In this document: positions 55,924 through 64,000 of the stretch, piece by piece | How the letters are laid out: the number at the start of each line of letters is the position of its first letter | Position numbering within the stretch: position 1 is the stretch's first letter | DNA from: Chionoecetes opilio | Lineage: Eukaryota; Arthropoda; Malacostraca; Decapoda; Majidae | Direction of reading: 5' to 3' | Length of the DNA stretch: 64,000 bases | NCBI GenBank assembly: GCA_016584305.1 | Contig: JACEEZ010020423.1 | Coordinates: 132,501-196,500 of the forward strand | Program-made: the position numbers and the translations under genes | Notes under the pieces: generated by a model | The model's input: the letters and a program-made list of their open reading frames with translations, nothing else | What the model was told of the DNA's origin: nothing | The model's database searches: none

Positions 55924-56799
55924 GCTTATGTAGGTTGAGCTAGATTTACAGAAGAAATGTCTCGGGGGGGGGGGGGGGTAAGTTTTAGGGTATGATACAT
56001 TTTTCGGTTAAGATTCGTTTCAGTGACCCTGCTTTATCTCGTTTCCTACCTTATGAAGGACTAACCTTTTGTCGTGTACGTCTTCAACTAACTTTCAAAC
56101 CTCTTGGAAATTTGTTACTTCGGTCAAAATCACTGGCAAATATGACCTGAATAGAATAAACATAGGAAACTCCGCCGTCGTCATCAGCGCAGTCCAGACC
56201 GCGGGCCGGGCACCTCTCCCAGGCCTCACTCACGGACAGGTTAGGTTAGTAAGGTTAAGGGTAGGTTTTGTTAAATTTTATTCGTGGTCTATATTTTTCT
56301 GGTTGATTTTTGTGTGTTTTGGAATAATCTGGTTTGTTTTTCTTGGAAATCACTTGTTTCTCACAGGTGGATTCAAGAGGATAAAAATAATATCTATTTC
56401 TTGCCAAGAAAATCCAAGGTCAGATTCTTTTAAAACGCATCAAAATCTACCAGAAAATTATAGTTGCGTTTGAAAATGGAGAGGGTCACTATAAAACGAT
56501 TCTTTACCAATTTTTCTTCTTTCTTGTCTTATAGTGAACCTTTAATTTTCTTATGGGTTTGCATAATTCATGTCATGTTGAATTTATTTCCTTCGTGGTA
56601 TCTGATTGTGAACTGAAGGAGGAGTTCTGACTATCCATGGTTGGCCACAGTAGATTTAATTACTAAATCCAGGGCTGTGATTAGCTAGATTGGCAATGTT
56701 GTTACCAGGTTGGCTTATATTTAGCTTCATTGAGTCATCATGTACTCCACAGTGATGAGGCAAACTGTATGGTAAAATCATAATTTGAAGTCCAAAAAT
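55924..56799. other. No gene seen
   Basis: AT-rich, intron-like, with a G run at 55965..55978 and a short TTAGG-like stretch (GGTTAGGTTAGTAAGGTTAA) near 56238..56260. Confidence 0.5.
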
Positions 56800-57270
56800 T
56801 CACAAATGGCAAGGTTAATGAGGAGCAAGGCAGATTTAGAACTGGGAAAGGTTGTGTAGATCAGATCTTAGATATGCGAATGATAATTAAGACTAAATGT
56901 TAGCAAAAGACAAAAAGATGTATGCTGCATTCATGGATTTAGAGAAAGCATATGACAGAGTAGACTGGGAGGGAATGTGGAATGTATTGAAGGGTTAAAG
57001 AGTGTGTATGGAGTGGAGTATGTATGTATAACTAATAAGCTTTTACCTGTGATTATGAATACCTAACCTAACCTAACTGTAACCTAACCTAACCATTACC
57101 GTCGGCGAGTTTTCCCGATTTGTGTAGGGACAAGAATTTCGGTAGACGAGAGTACCATGTACCATGAGGCAAGGATGGGCAATCTCACCGTGGTTATGCA
57201 ACTTGTTTATGGATGGAGTAATAAGATAAATCAAAGCAAAGGTTGGTGATGTTGGTATAGACTCAGAGTA
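56800..57270 (+). pseudogene. LINE reverse transcriptase fragment, split by a short insertion
   Basis: The plus strand reads VNEEQGRFRTGKGCVDQILD then MRMIIKTK, then in another frame KKMYAAFMDLEKAYDRVDWE and GMWNVLK. After about 150 bp of inserted TTAGG-like sequence (57055..57165) it resumes with RQGWAISPWLCNLFMDGVIR. 'QGRFR.G.GC.DQI', 'F(M)DLEKAYDRV' (block A) and 'RQG...SPWLFN.FMD' (block B) are in normal order. No FADD box follows; the fragment ends at the repeat at 57275. Confidence 0.7.
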
Positions 57271-57274
57271 TGCA

Positions 57275-57440
57275 TTGGCTCGTCAAGTAACACTTAAACT
57301 ATGAAGTACCACTACTTATTATGAGGAAAGACAACAAAAGGAACTCAATTAATAAGATATTTTAATACTATCATAACCATGAATAAGTACAACCTACAAA
57401 GAGAAGACTACGACGATGAAAAAATTTCGAGCTACCATTA
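57275..57440. repeat. Truncated copy of the exon-1 repeat of 53820..54340
   Basis: CTCGTCAAGTAACACTTAAA, GGAACTCAATTAAT and GAGAAGACTACGACGATGAA match the reverse complement of 54190..54340. It stops shortly after the ATG of the exon. Confidence 0.75.
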
Positions 57441-58046
57441 TTTTCATCATTCGGGGTCATTTTGACCTTAAAATTCAATATGGCGGAAATTGATAATACG
57501 AATTTCATGAAAATATTATTTCCTTACAATTAGTACCCAAATAGAGTATGAAATATGTCATTTTGTATATACCTGGACATGCCAAACAATCAAAGTACTA
57601 CTTGAAATATTTGGGGTGATTTGGACCCAAAAATCCAATATGGCCGACATTCAAAGTACGACACTTATGGGGATTACTAGTTCTGATCTCACATATCAAA
57701 GTAAAAGTATTTCAATGCAATCTGAATATAATTATACAATATACATGCTATATCCCTTTTCTCTTAATAAATGTGTGTACTATATTCAAGTGGAAATAGT
57801 AAGCAGCCCTTGATACTATTATTCATGTCCTATTATTTTCTAAAGTTTAAATTGGCTAATGACTAATAGCACAGGAAATATCTCCTTATAAATTTTAGTA
57901 TTTCGTAACAGATATAATAAGAATTGGCTAAATCATATATTTGTTTATCCAGCCAGTATCATTAATTTAACTGTCTGTAGTATAGCTTCTTGAAAGACTA
58001 TGTGGCATGACATTTCTGTGTACATTATAATGTTTTTCCTTTTCAG
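57441..58046. other. No gene seen
   Basis: AT-rich. AATATGGC(G/C)G(A/A) and GTCATTTTGACC-type words recur (57455..57490, 57605..57650), hinting at a decayed short tandem repeat. Probably intronic to the transposon-like exons. Confidence 0.4.
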
Positions 58047-58412
58047 ATTATGTTGGACGTTTGATGCCTATGGACTGATGCTTCACTTGCGATTGTAATC
58101 ATGAAAGAAGATGAAGTTATGAGTTCACATGTCAAGGATAATTCAGTATTACAGTGTATTCTTCAGTGTGAGAATCCATGCACGGAAGGAGACAGTATTG
58201 ACCAAATTAATGACGATAAATGGAGATCCATTCAAGGGAAATCATCGAAATGGAGGAAACTCGATAAATTCGGACAAGTTTATGATATTGTGGACTGGAA
58301 GAAGGGGCCAATAGGACTTCACATGCATAACACATGCTATGTATCATTGCCAAGCCAGCGTAGATTTCATCAATCTCAGAAGCATAAACGGAAAGAGAAC
58401 GAGAACGATTAA
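58047..58412 (+). pseudogene. Cys/His transposon-like exon (exon 2 of the 53.8 kb family?)
   Basis: The acceptor TTTTCCTTTTCAG (to 58046) is followed at 58101 by a frame of 103 codons: MKEDEVMSSHVKDNSVLQCI, LQCENPCTEGDSIDQINDDK, WRSIQGKSSKWRKLDKFGQV, YDIVDWKKGPIGLHMHNTCY. C-x3-C...C with a distal H-x3-C ('HMHNTC') looks zinc-binding. Similar unnamed proteins occur in multicopy elements of marine invertebrates (from memory). The frame closes inside the inverted copy, so it is truncated. Confidence 0.5.
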
Positions 58413-58572
58413 ATCTACGCTGGCTTGGCAATGATATGATATGCATGTGAAGTCCTATTGGCCCCTTCTTCCAGTCCACAATATCATAAACTTGTCCGAA
58501 TTTATCGAGTGTCCTCCATTTCAATGATTTCCCTTGAATGGATCTCCATTTATCGTCATTAATTTGCTCCAC
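58207..58572. repeat. Inverted duplication of the Cys/His exon
   Basis: 58207..58390 is mirrored by 58405..58572 (TGACGATAAATGGAGATCCA, TGTGGACTGGAAGAAGGGGC, GCCAAGCCAGCGTAGAT). The arms are about 170 bp, the spacer is under 30 bp, and there are several indels. Confidence 0.85.
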
Positions 58573-58780
58573 TTACCTCAACATCTCCATAACAGCCTCT
58601 TCTTTACTTCCTATATACTCCTATCATCCCCACTCATCTCCTATAGTTTCTTCTTTCACTCCTATGTAAACTACGTCACTATCAGCGACTTTCTATTAGG
58701 AACTGAAAACCTGCGAAAATTCGCTTCGATATCCTTCCTGGTTACCGAGTGAACAGTGAAGTTGAAAACAGGCCCTCCGA
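58573..58780. other. No gene seen
   Basis: Short spacer before the Kolobok-like foldback. Confidence 0.6.
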
Positions 58781-58781
58781 C

Positions 58782-59787
58782 TTAAAGTAATCGTCCAGAC
58801 CCATTTTTTCTTTGCATAATTATGTTGAATGTTTATTCAAAATACCTAATCCACAAAAAATAATTGATTTCCACGCCTTATTTCCCTAAAAACATGACTT
58901 TTGTAAAAAGCGCGGGAAAAACAACAGCTTCATTCCAGCCGTGGCGCGAAATTTGCTGGTGACGTCACATTTGGAAGCTTCCCAGCCCTGCCTGATACAA
59001 ATACACAGAGAATCAGAAATAAATATAGTACTTGAAGAATTTTGGGTGTTTCTAATATTTTTTTTTTGCAATATGGCATATACTTGCATCCTTCATGGAT
59101 ACAGCAAGAAAGCTGTGCCTTTGCAGAGAGCTTAGCACCCATTTTTGACCTATTTGGCCATGATATGTGTGTGCAGCGCCTGGCAGTGGCGGGTGAGAGG
59201 AGCGCGACAAGCGCGTGCCGACCTTCGACCGTCGCCGCTGCTCTTCGTTCCGAAAAATATCACTTTTGTGGTAACCTTCCTAAGTCAACGAAGGTCGTCA
59301 CTCAACCTTCATCATGACTCTCGGTACGGGCCACTGTCTTGTCGCGCTCCTCTCACCCGCCACTGCCAGGCGCTGCATACACATATCATGGCCAAATAGA
59401 TCAGAAATGGGTGCTAAGCTCTCTGCAAAGGCACAGCTTTCTTGCTGTATCCATGAAGGATGCAAGTATATGCCATATCGCAAAAAAAATATATCAGAAA
59501 CACCCAAAATTCTTCAAGTACTATATTATTTCTGATTCTCTGTGTATTTGTATCAGGGTAGGGCTGGGAAGCTTCTGAATGTGACGTCGCCGGGCCGTGG
59601 TGCGTCGTCTGCTGGTCGTCAGTTTTGTTTTGAGAGCTCGGGGAATTTACAGATTTTGAATGCGGATCATTTAAAAACGGGTGACTGGATGCAAAAAGTG
59701 ACAACATATTGTTGATATACTCGATCATGGCTATATTTTGACTGCATTAAATCAGGAATGATGAAATGGTCTGAACGATTACTTTAA
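58782..59787. mobile_element. Kolobok-like foldback MITE, TTAA at both ends
   Basis: TTAA + AGTAATCGTCCAGACC at the left and GGTCTGAACGATTACT + TTAA at the right. Inside, 58976..59215 and 59335..59575 are inverted copies (GGAAGCTTC, AGTACTTGAAGAATTTTGGG, GCATCCTTCATGGATACAGC, CTGGCAGTGGCGGGTGAGAG), so the element is mostly two head-to-head copies of a THAP-like start (MAYTCILHGYSKKAV). Confidence 0.8.
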
Positions 59788-59846
59788 GGGCCCTTGTGCA
59801 ACAGGCCGATATTCCGTGCGCAGTCCAGATTTACAGTGGTCTATGG

Positions 59847-60545
59847 CTGATACAATATAGGCACTGTTGAGTAATATTGGGCAATAAGCTGTATAGACCA
59901 TTTAAGCTGATACAATATAGGCAGTGTTCAGTAATATTGGGCAATAAGCTGTATAGACCATTTAAACTGATACAATATAGGCACTTGAGTAATATTGGGC
60001 TTTAAGCTGATACAATATAGGTACTGTTGAGTAATATTGGGCTATAAGCTGTATAGACCATTTAAGCTGATACAATATAGGCACTGTTGAGTTATATTGG
60101 GCTATAAGCTATATAGACCATTTAAGCTGATACAATATATGTGCTTTACTGTATTAGAGTATATGGGCTATAAGCTGTATAGACCATTTAAGCTGATACA
60201 ATATAGGCACTGTTGAGTAATATTGGGCTATAAGCTGTATAGACCATTTAAGCTGATACAATATAGCACTGTTGAGTATATAGGGCTATAAGCTGTATAG
60301 ACCATTTAAGCTGATACAATATAGGCACTGTTGAGTTAATATTGGGCTATAAGCTGTATAGACCATTTAAGCTGATACAATATAGGTACTGGTGGGTAAT
60401 ATTGGGCTATAAGCTGTATAGACCATTTAAGCTGATACAATATAGGTACTGGTGGGTAATATTGGGCTATAAGCTGTATAGACCATTTAAGCTGATACAA
60501 TATAGGCACTGTTGACTGTTGAGTAATATTGGGCTATAAGCTGTA
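59847..60545. repeat. Minisatellite, 60-bp unit, about 11 copies
   Basis: Unit words are AAGCTGATACAATATAGGCA, CTGTTGAGTAATATTGGGC and TATAAGCTGTATAGACCATT. Variants differ by single bases and small indels. One unit around 59985..60000 is shortened. Confidence 0.95.
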
Positions 60546-61384
60546 GTTACTTTTGTTCTTTTTACAGTGCTGTGTGTGCAGTGTTCAGTATTGACAAGAG
60601 TAATGCTGGACTAACTTTTGTACATTGCAAGTTCAGTACAAACCCCACGAACGTACGTAAGTATGGGAGCTCCTGTATCTGCCTCAATGATTACTTTTGT
60701 TCAGGTGTAACAACGCCAACTGTTATTAATTCTACTCATGGTGCTTTATCTATAACTATTTCCATCGTGTTTGAGTTCCTTTTTACCCATTTCCATAATG
60801 ACACTAGTACCCCCTTTTTATGCAAATGTCTGCCTTATTGTATTAATTCTTTCATATTTAGGGGAATTTTCACACTTATACCATTTTGCATCTTTCCAGG
60901 ATACTTTGATCATTCTATGGAAAAACCTGCATGAAATAGACACAGGTGTAAATATTTATAGCCTCGTTTTTTTCTAAATTAGTCGCATCGTCTTGTATAT
61001 TTGTAGACAATTTGGACTTGTCTTTTAATGCAGTTGTCATCACTTTTCCTGCAGCTGTCCAATGATGAAGAGACAGAGTAAGGTTTATGCGATATACATA
61101 TATGTGACCTTCAGAAAATAGGAGTGTAACTTATGCATGGAAAGACTGTTATATAAGGCAATCAGCAGAGAAACCTTTAAAACCCTGGATACATTTATTG
61201 AAAGTCACACCTGCACTGCCAACCCAACAACTGCTGGGGCCATTACTCCCTCACAGAACACAAGGGTACGGCTGCCAACAAACACGTAACACACTGCCCA
61301 CCACCACCACCACCCCCCATTGCCTGCAAGGACACACTCCCACAGGCACGGGTACAACCACACTTGTCCACACAACACACCACC
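60546..61384. other. No gene seen; probable 3' flank of the zinc-finger gene
   Basis: A 120-codon frame at 60572 shows no recognisable domain. The sequence from about 61190 leads directly into the zinc-finger stop and may be its 3' UTR. Confidence 0.45.
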
Positions 61385-62197
61385 TCAAAAGTGGATCTTC
61401 ATGTGATGGGCAATTTCACTCTTTGTCTTGAAACACTTGCTACAAATATCACACTTGAACTCCCTCAAGCCAGTGTGTCTCAAGGTGTGTCTGTTGAGTT
61501 CAGAACTGGTATAAAACCTGTTTCCACACTCTAGGCATTGTGGGAACAGGTTTTATACCAGTTCCCACATAACACCACTGTGATTCTTAACACCACTGTG
61601 TATCAGGGTGTGTCTGGTGAGGTGACTCTTTCTATTAAATCTTTTCCCACAGTCTAAACATTCATAATTCTTATCACCACTGTGTGTCAGGGTGTGTGTG
61701 GTGACGTCACTCTTTTTAGTAAATCTTTTTCCACACTCTAAACATTCATAGTTCTTAACACCACTGTGTATTAGGGTGTGTTTGGTGAGGTTACCCATTG
61801 TAGTAAATTTTTTTCCACACTCTAAACATTCATAATTCTTATCACCACTGTGTGTCAGGGTGTGTTTGGTGAGGTCACTCTTTGTAGTAAATCTTTTCCC
61901 ACACTCTAAACATTCATAATTCTTAACACCACTGTGTGTCAGGGTGTGTGTGGTGAGGTGACTCTTTCTAACAAATCTTTTCCCACACTCTAAACATTTA
62001 TAATTCTTAACACCACTGTGTGTCAAGAAATGTTGCTCAAGCTGACTCTTGTATTTGAATGTTTTGTCACACTGCTGGCAGTTTAGCTCACTGTGTGCCT
62101 TGTGGCCTGAGCTGCCTGCCTCCAGGTGATTCTTTCCATCACACCTGTGCCTCCCCACCCCTGAGGCAGACTGATCCTGCTGCTCCCGGCCACTCAT
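61385..62197 (-). pseudogene. C2H2 zinc-finger protein, eight fingers, in-frame stop between fingers 6 and 7
   Basis: ATG at 62195..62197 (minus) starts MSGREQQDQSASGVGRHRCD, then fingers CQQCDKTFKYKSQLEQHFLTH-type. Six tandem fingers follow a shared 'C-L-E-C-G-K-R-F...H-T-L-T-H-S-G-(V/D)-K-N-Y-E' pattern with normal C-x2-C-x12-H-x3-H spacing and 7-residue linkers. After the sixth linker the frame reads HSGVMWELV then TAA. The same frame continues with CLECGNRFYTSSELNRH and CDICSKCFKTKSEIAHH, fingers 7 and 8, and ends at TGA 61385..61387. Such proteins bind DNA in the nucleus. The stop lies in a short inverted duplication (61503..61564), so it is a recent local lesion or an assembly error. 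Upstream exons are not identified. Confidence 0.85.
61503..61564. repeat. 26-bp inverted duplication inside the zinc-finger gene
   Basis: GAACTGGTATAAAACCTG plus TTTCCACA is mirrored after ten bases by TGTGGGAA plus CAGGTTTTATACCAGTTC, with one mismatch. One arm is finger-7 coding sequence; the other is the extra copy that brings the TAA. Confidence 0.9.
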
Positions 62198-62589
62198 GCT
62201 GCTGTCCGGCCCCACAGCCTCCACCACAGCAAGACTCCCGCCACTACACGCGACGGCCGGTCCTGCGGGAACCCTCGGGGATGCCGGGCGGAGCAGCCGG
62301 CTTGGACTGTGACCTCAGCACCTGCAACAGTAGTGACAGTCAGGACACACAGAGCCACACGCTGCCCTGACACTCTGCTCCTGCCTGCGGGGCCCACACC
62401 CTGCTTGCTGCCTCACTCACATCACACTTGGTAAGGCCTCCTCTCCCTCCTCCACACTTCCAAACATTCTAAATCCGCCAAAAAAGTTGTTGGGATAGCT
62501 TGCCAAGAGGCTTGAAGGTTAGTAGTAGACGTGTATGACAAAATATTAGTCCTTCATAAGGTAGTGAGCGAGCTATGGCAGGGGCGATA
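62198..62589. other. 5' flank of the zinc-finger gene
   Basis: GC-rich to 62460, open upstream of the ATG in the same frame but without recognisable domain; no splice site was chosen. Confidence 0.4.
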
Positions 62590-62840
62590 AAACGGTTTCA
62601 TTAAAACCTATAAGGTTAGGTTAGGTATACTTTGTGGTTAGGTTAGGTTAGTTTCCATTAAAACCTATAAGGTTAGGTTAGATATACTTTGTGGTTAAGG
62701 TTAGGTTAGGTTTCATTAAAACCTATAAGTTAGGTTAGATTTACTTAGTGGTTAAGGTTAGGTTAGTTTTCATTAATGTCTATAAGGTTAGGTTAGATAT
62801 ACTTTGTGGTTAAGGTTAGGTTAGGTTTCATTAAAACCTA
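62590..62840. repeat. TTAGG-containing minisatellite, unit about 59 bp
   Basis: Units read TTAAAACCTATAAGGTTAGG, TTAGATATACTTTGTGG and TTAAGGTTAGGTTAGGTTTCA, about four copies. The array resumes after the MITE at 63311. TTAGG is the arthropod telomere word, but here it is embedded in a longer unit and is not a telomere. Confidence 0.9.
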
Positions 62841-63308
62841 CCGTAGATAACAGTATAGTCGCCAGCTGCAATAATGTCGCCAGCCGCCAAATATTACGAA
62901 TTATAGCATCACTACTGATTTGTATGTGCCACTGAAGATGATACACAGTAGTTTATATCATGACTGTATAATCTACCCTGTTTCAGCGTTGTTTTATGCT
63001 TTGTATCTGCAAGTATATATGGTTTCAAATTTCCCTACTCGTTTTTTTCCGGCGACGACGACCGCGGGAGGACACTCAGTAAATAAACACTAGATGGCGA
63101 CCTTATTGTTGGTCGCCATTCTGGTGATATTTTTGTAATTTGTTTATTTGTAGTCATAATATGACACAGATTAAGACACAAAATGACAGACTCCAGATAG
63201 CCCCTTCTAACTTTCCTGAAATCATGGATGTAGAAATGAAAGTATTAACGCCACCAGACATATGTAAATAGAAAAAAAAAGTCCTGGCGACTATACTGTT
63301 ATCTACGG
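62841..63308. mobile_element. TA-flanked MITE family A, copy 2 (468 bp)
   Basis: CCGTAGATAACAGTATAGTC to GACTATACTGTTATCTACGG, flanked by TA (62839..62840, 63309..63310). It interrupts the minisatellite unit AAAACCTATAAGGTTAGG exactly at its TA. Confidence 0.92.
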
Positions 63309-63358
63309 TATAAGGTTAGGTTTGGTATGTTCTATTCAATTACTTCCCTGTTATCTGA

Positions 63359-63562
63359 GACCCTGACTAATTTTTCCCGGCAAAGTTTTAGTGCTTTTTC
63401 TGATGGAGATTCAGTGTTTTTAATGGAAACGGCGACCATAAAATTCGGTGATGAAATTTTTTTTTTTTTTTAAATATGGGTTTCCGGAAAATATCACTAT
63501 TTCCATTAGAAAAAGAAGCTATTGTAGGCCAGGAAAAATTAGTCGGTGTCTCTGAAAACGTC
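63359..63562. repeat. Foldback repeat, about 85-bp arms
   Basis: GAGACCCTGACTAATTTTTCC, GCTTTTTCTGATGGAGAT and TTCAGTG are mirrored by GGAAAAATTAGTCGGTGTCTC, CCATTAGAAAAAGAAGC and CACTATT with indels. The loop contains a T run. It is probably a MITE with long inverted ends. Confidence 0.65.
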
Positions 63563-64000
63563 CGAGAAGTTCTCTTCCATTATTACCGGGGGTTGGTGGT
63601 GTTGTGAAGAGGAACCCTAGGAGCCCTGGTGGTGATGTCCTGCCAGGCTATCACAGGCGTGGCAGCTAACCTGTCTCCTGGAGGAAGGCACAGGTGAGGC
63701 GGAGGACAGCGTGTTGGGCTGGACGCCTAAAGGTCAAAGACCGCGTGAGGACGTGGCAACTTACCAACCACAACAAAATGGCACAATGGCAGACAAGGGA
63801 AAATGAAAGTGTAGATCCTACTTCTTCTTGTGACCTTTTCTGCTTAGTATCGCCAAAGACACGCTACAACAAGATACCTCACTCGCGGTCCCTCCAATGC
63901 AACTTCTGTTATCTAGAGTACCTTGAATAATAGAGTAGCGACAACTCGATTTATCTTCTTCTTCTTCTTCTTGTGACCTTTTCTGCTTATTATCGCATTG
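63563..64000. other. Repeat-derived sequence, no gene seen
   Basis: 63590..63700 resembles the reverse complement of 1580..1700 in the first pogo-like MITE (CCGCCTCACCTGTGCCTTCC, CCACGCCTGTGATAGC). CTTCTTGTGACCTTTTCTGC occurs at 63826 and again at 63970, as in the insertion in the SINE at 24605. Confidence 0.55.

Noticed and set aside
55105..55933. Two long open frames rich in Leu and Ser
   Set aside because: Direct translation of the CT/CGTTAT satellite; no stop codons arise in such repeats, so length means nothing.
59847..60545. Regular repeats resembling a CRISPR array
   Set aside because: The 60-bp units are continuous without unique spacers, and this is animal DNA; it is an ordinary minisatellite.
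60572..60934. 120-codon plus-strand frame next to the minisatellite
   Set aside because: No recognisable domain or splice signals, and hydrophobic composition expected of AT-rich DNA.
62590..63325. TTAGG repeats as a telomere or interstitial telomere
   Set aside because: TTAGG words lie inside a 59-bp unit with unrelated sequence, only a few copies long, with genes and MITEs on both sides.

Overview
This window is animal nuclear DNA, most likely from a decapod crustacean or a close arthropod relative. It is AT-rich and intron-like, dense with microsatellites and transposons, carries TTAGG-type repeats, and contains non-LTR retrotransposon and C2H2 zinc-finger sequences of the kind familiar from crab and shrimp genomes. 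There is no prokaryotic or organellar signature. The assignment rests on protein recognition by eye; no search was run. Only a few non-mobile genes are visible: two minus-strand exons of an SLK/STK10-type STE20 kinase (13686..13787 and 15340..15489), three tRNA genes (a Lys-like gene with a shortened anticodon loop, Phe and Gly), a C2H2 zinc-finger gene interrupted by an in-frame stop (61385..62197), and an almost intact gene for an uncharacterised arthropod protein with several CxxC pairs (50471..52148). Nearly everything else is transposon or repeat.

Layout. 1..540 is the 3' end of a Penelope-like element with a degenerate hammerhead-like motif. 561..2010 holds a microsatellite and a pogo-like MITE. 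2027..7920 is a badly decayed or badly sequenced, homopolymer-rich block with Tigger-like remnants. 7951..12170 holds a tRNA-derived SINE, a decayed Tc1/mariner N-terminus and a pogo-like element nested in a relative, with G-rich minisatellite inside. 13090..15489 holds LINE pieces around the kinase exons. 15944..20080 is a composite pogo-like element containing three further MITEs. 20297..24100 is a nearly full-length CR1/L2-like LINE on the minus strand. A SINE and an assembly gap (25056..25478) follow, then two RTE-like LINE fragments.

28877..30770 has an LTR with a tRNA-Leu-type primer-binding site, the tRNA-Lys-like gene and one end of a TTAA-flanked THAP element (Kolobok-like). 32056..35114 is a full-length but broken hAT element. 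35116..36150 is GC-rich duplicated sequence. 36497..40734 holds a MITE and a DUF4817-type transposon inside a Kolobok-like element. 41037..44911 has a hAT MITE with perfect 8-bp target duplications and a THAP-exon transposon that itself contains a MITE, a LINE and a CCA satellite. 45341..48199 has tRNA-Phe, tRNA-Gly, two copies of a short MITE and a foldback element. 50398..52170 is the CxxC gene. 53820..59788 has several head-to-head inverted duplications, CT-rich satellite and a LINE fragment. 59847..60545 is a 60-bp minisatellite. 61385..63310 has the zinc-finger gene and a TTAGG-rich minisatellite split by a MITE.

The most distinctive overall pattern is the repeated occurrence of short-spacer inverted duplications, from 26 bp to about 260 bp per arm. 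One of them has placed a stop codon inside the zinc-finger gene. I see no operon-like or defence-like system; the biology on view is nested transposition, decay and inverted duplication.
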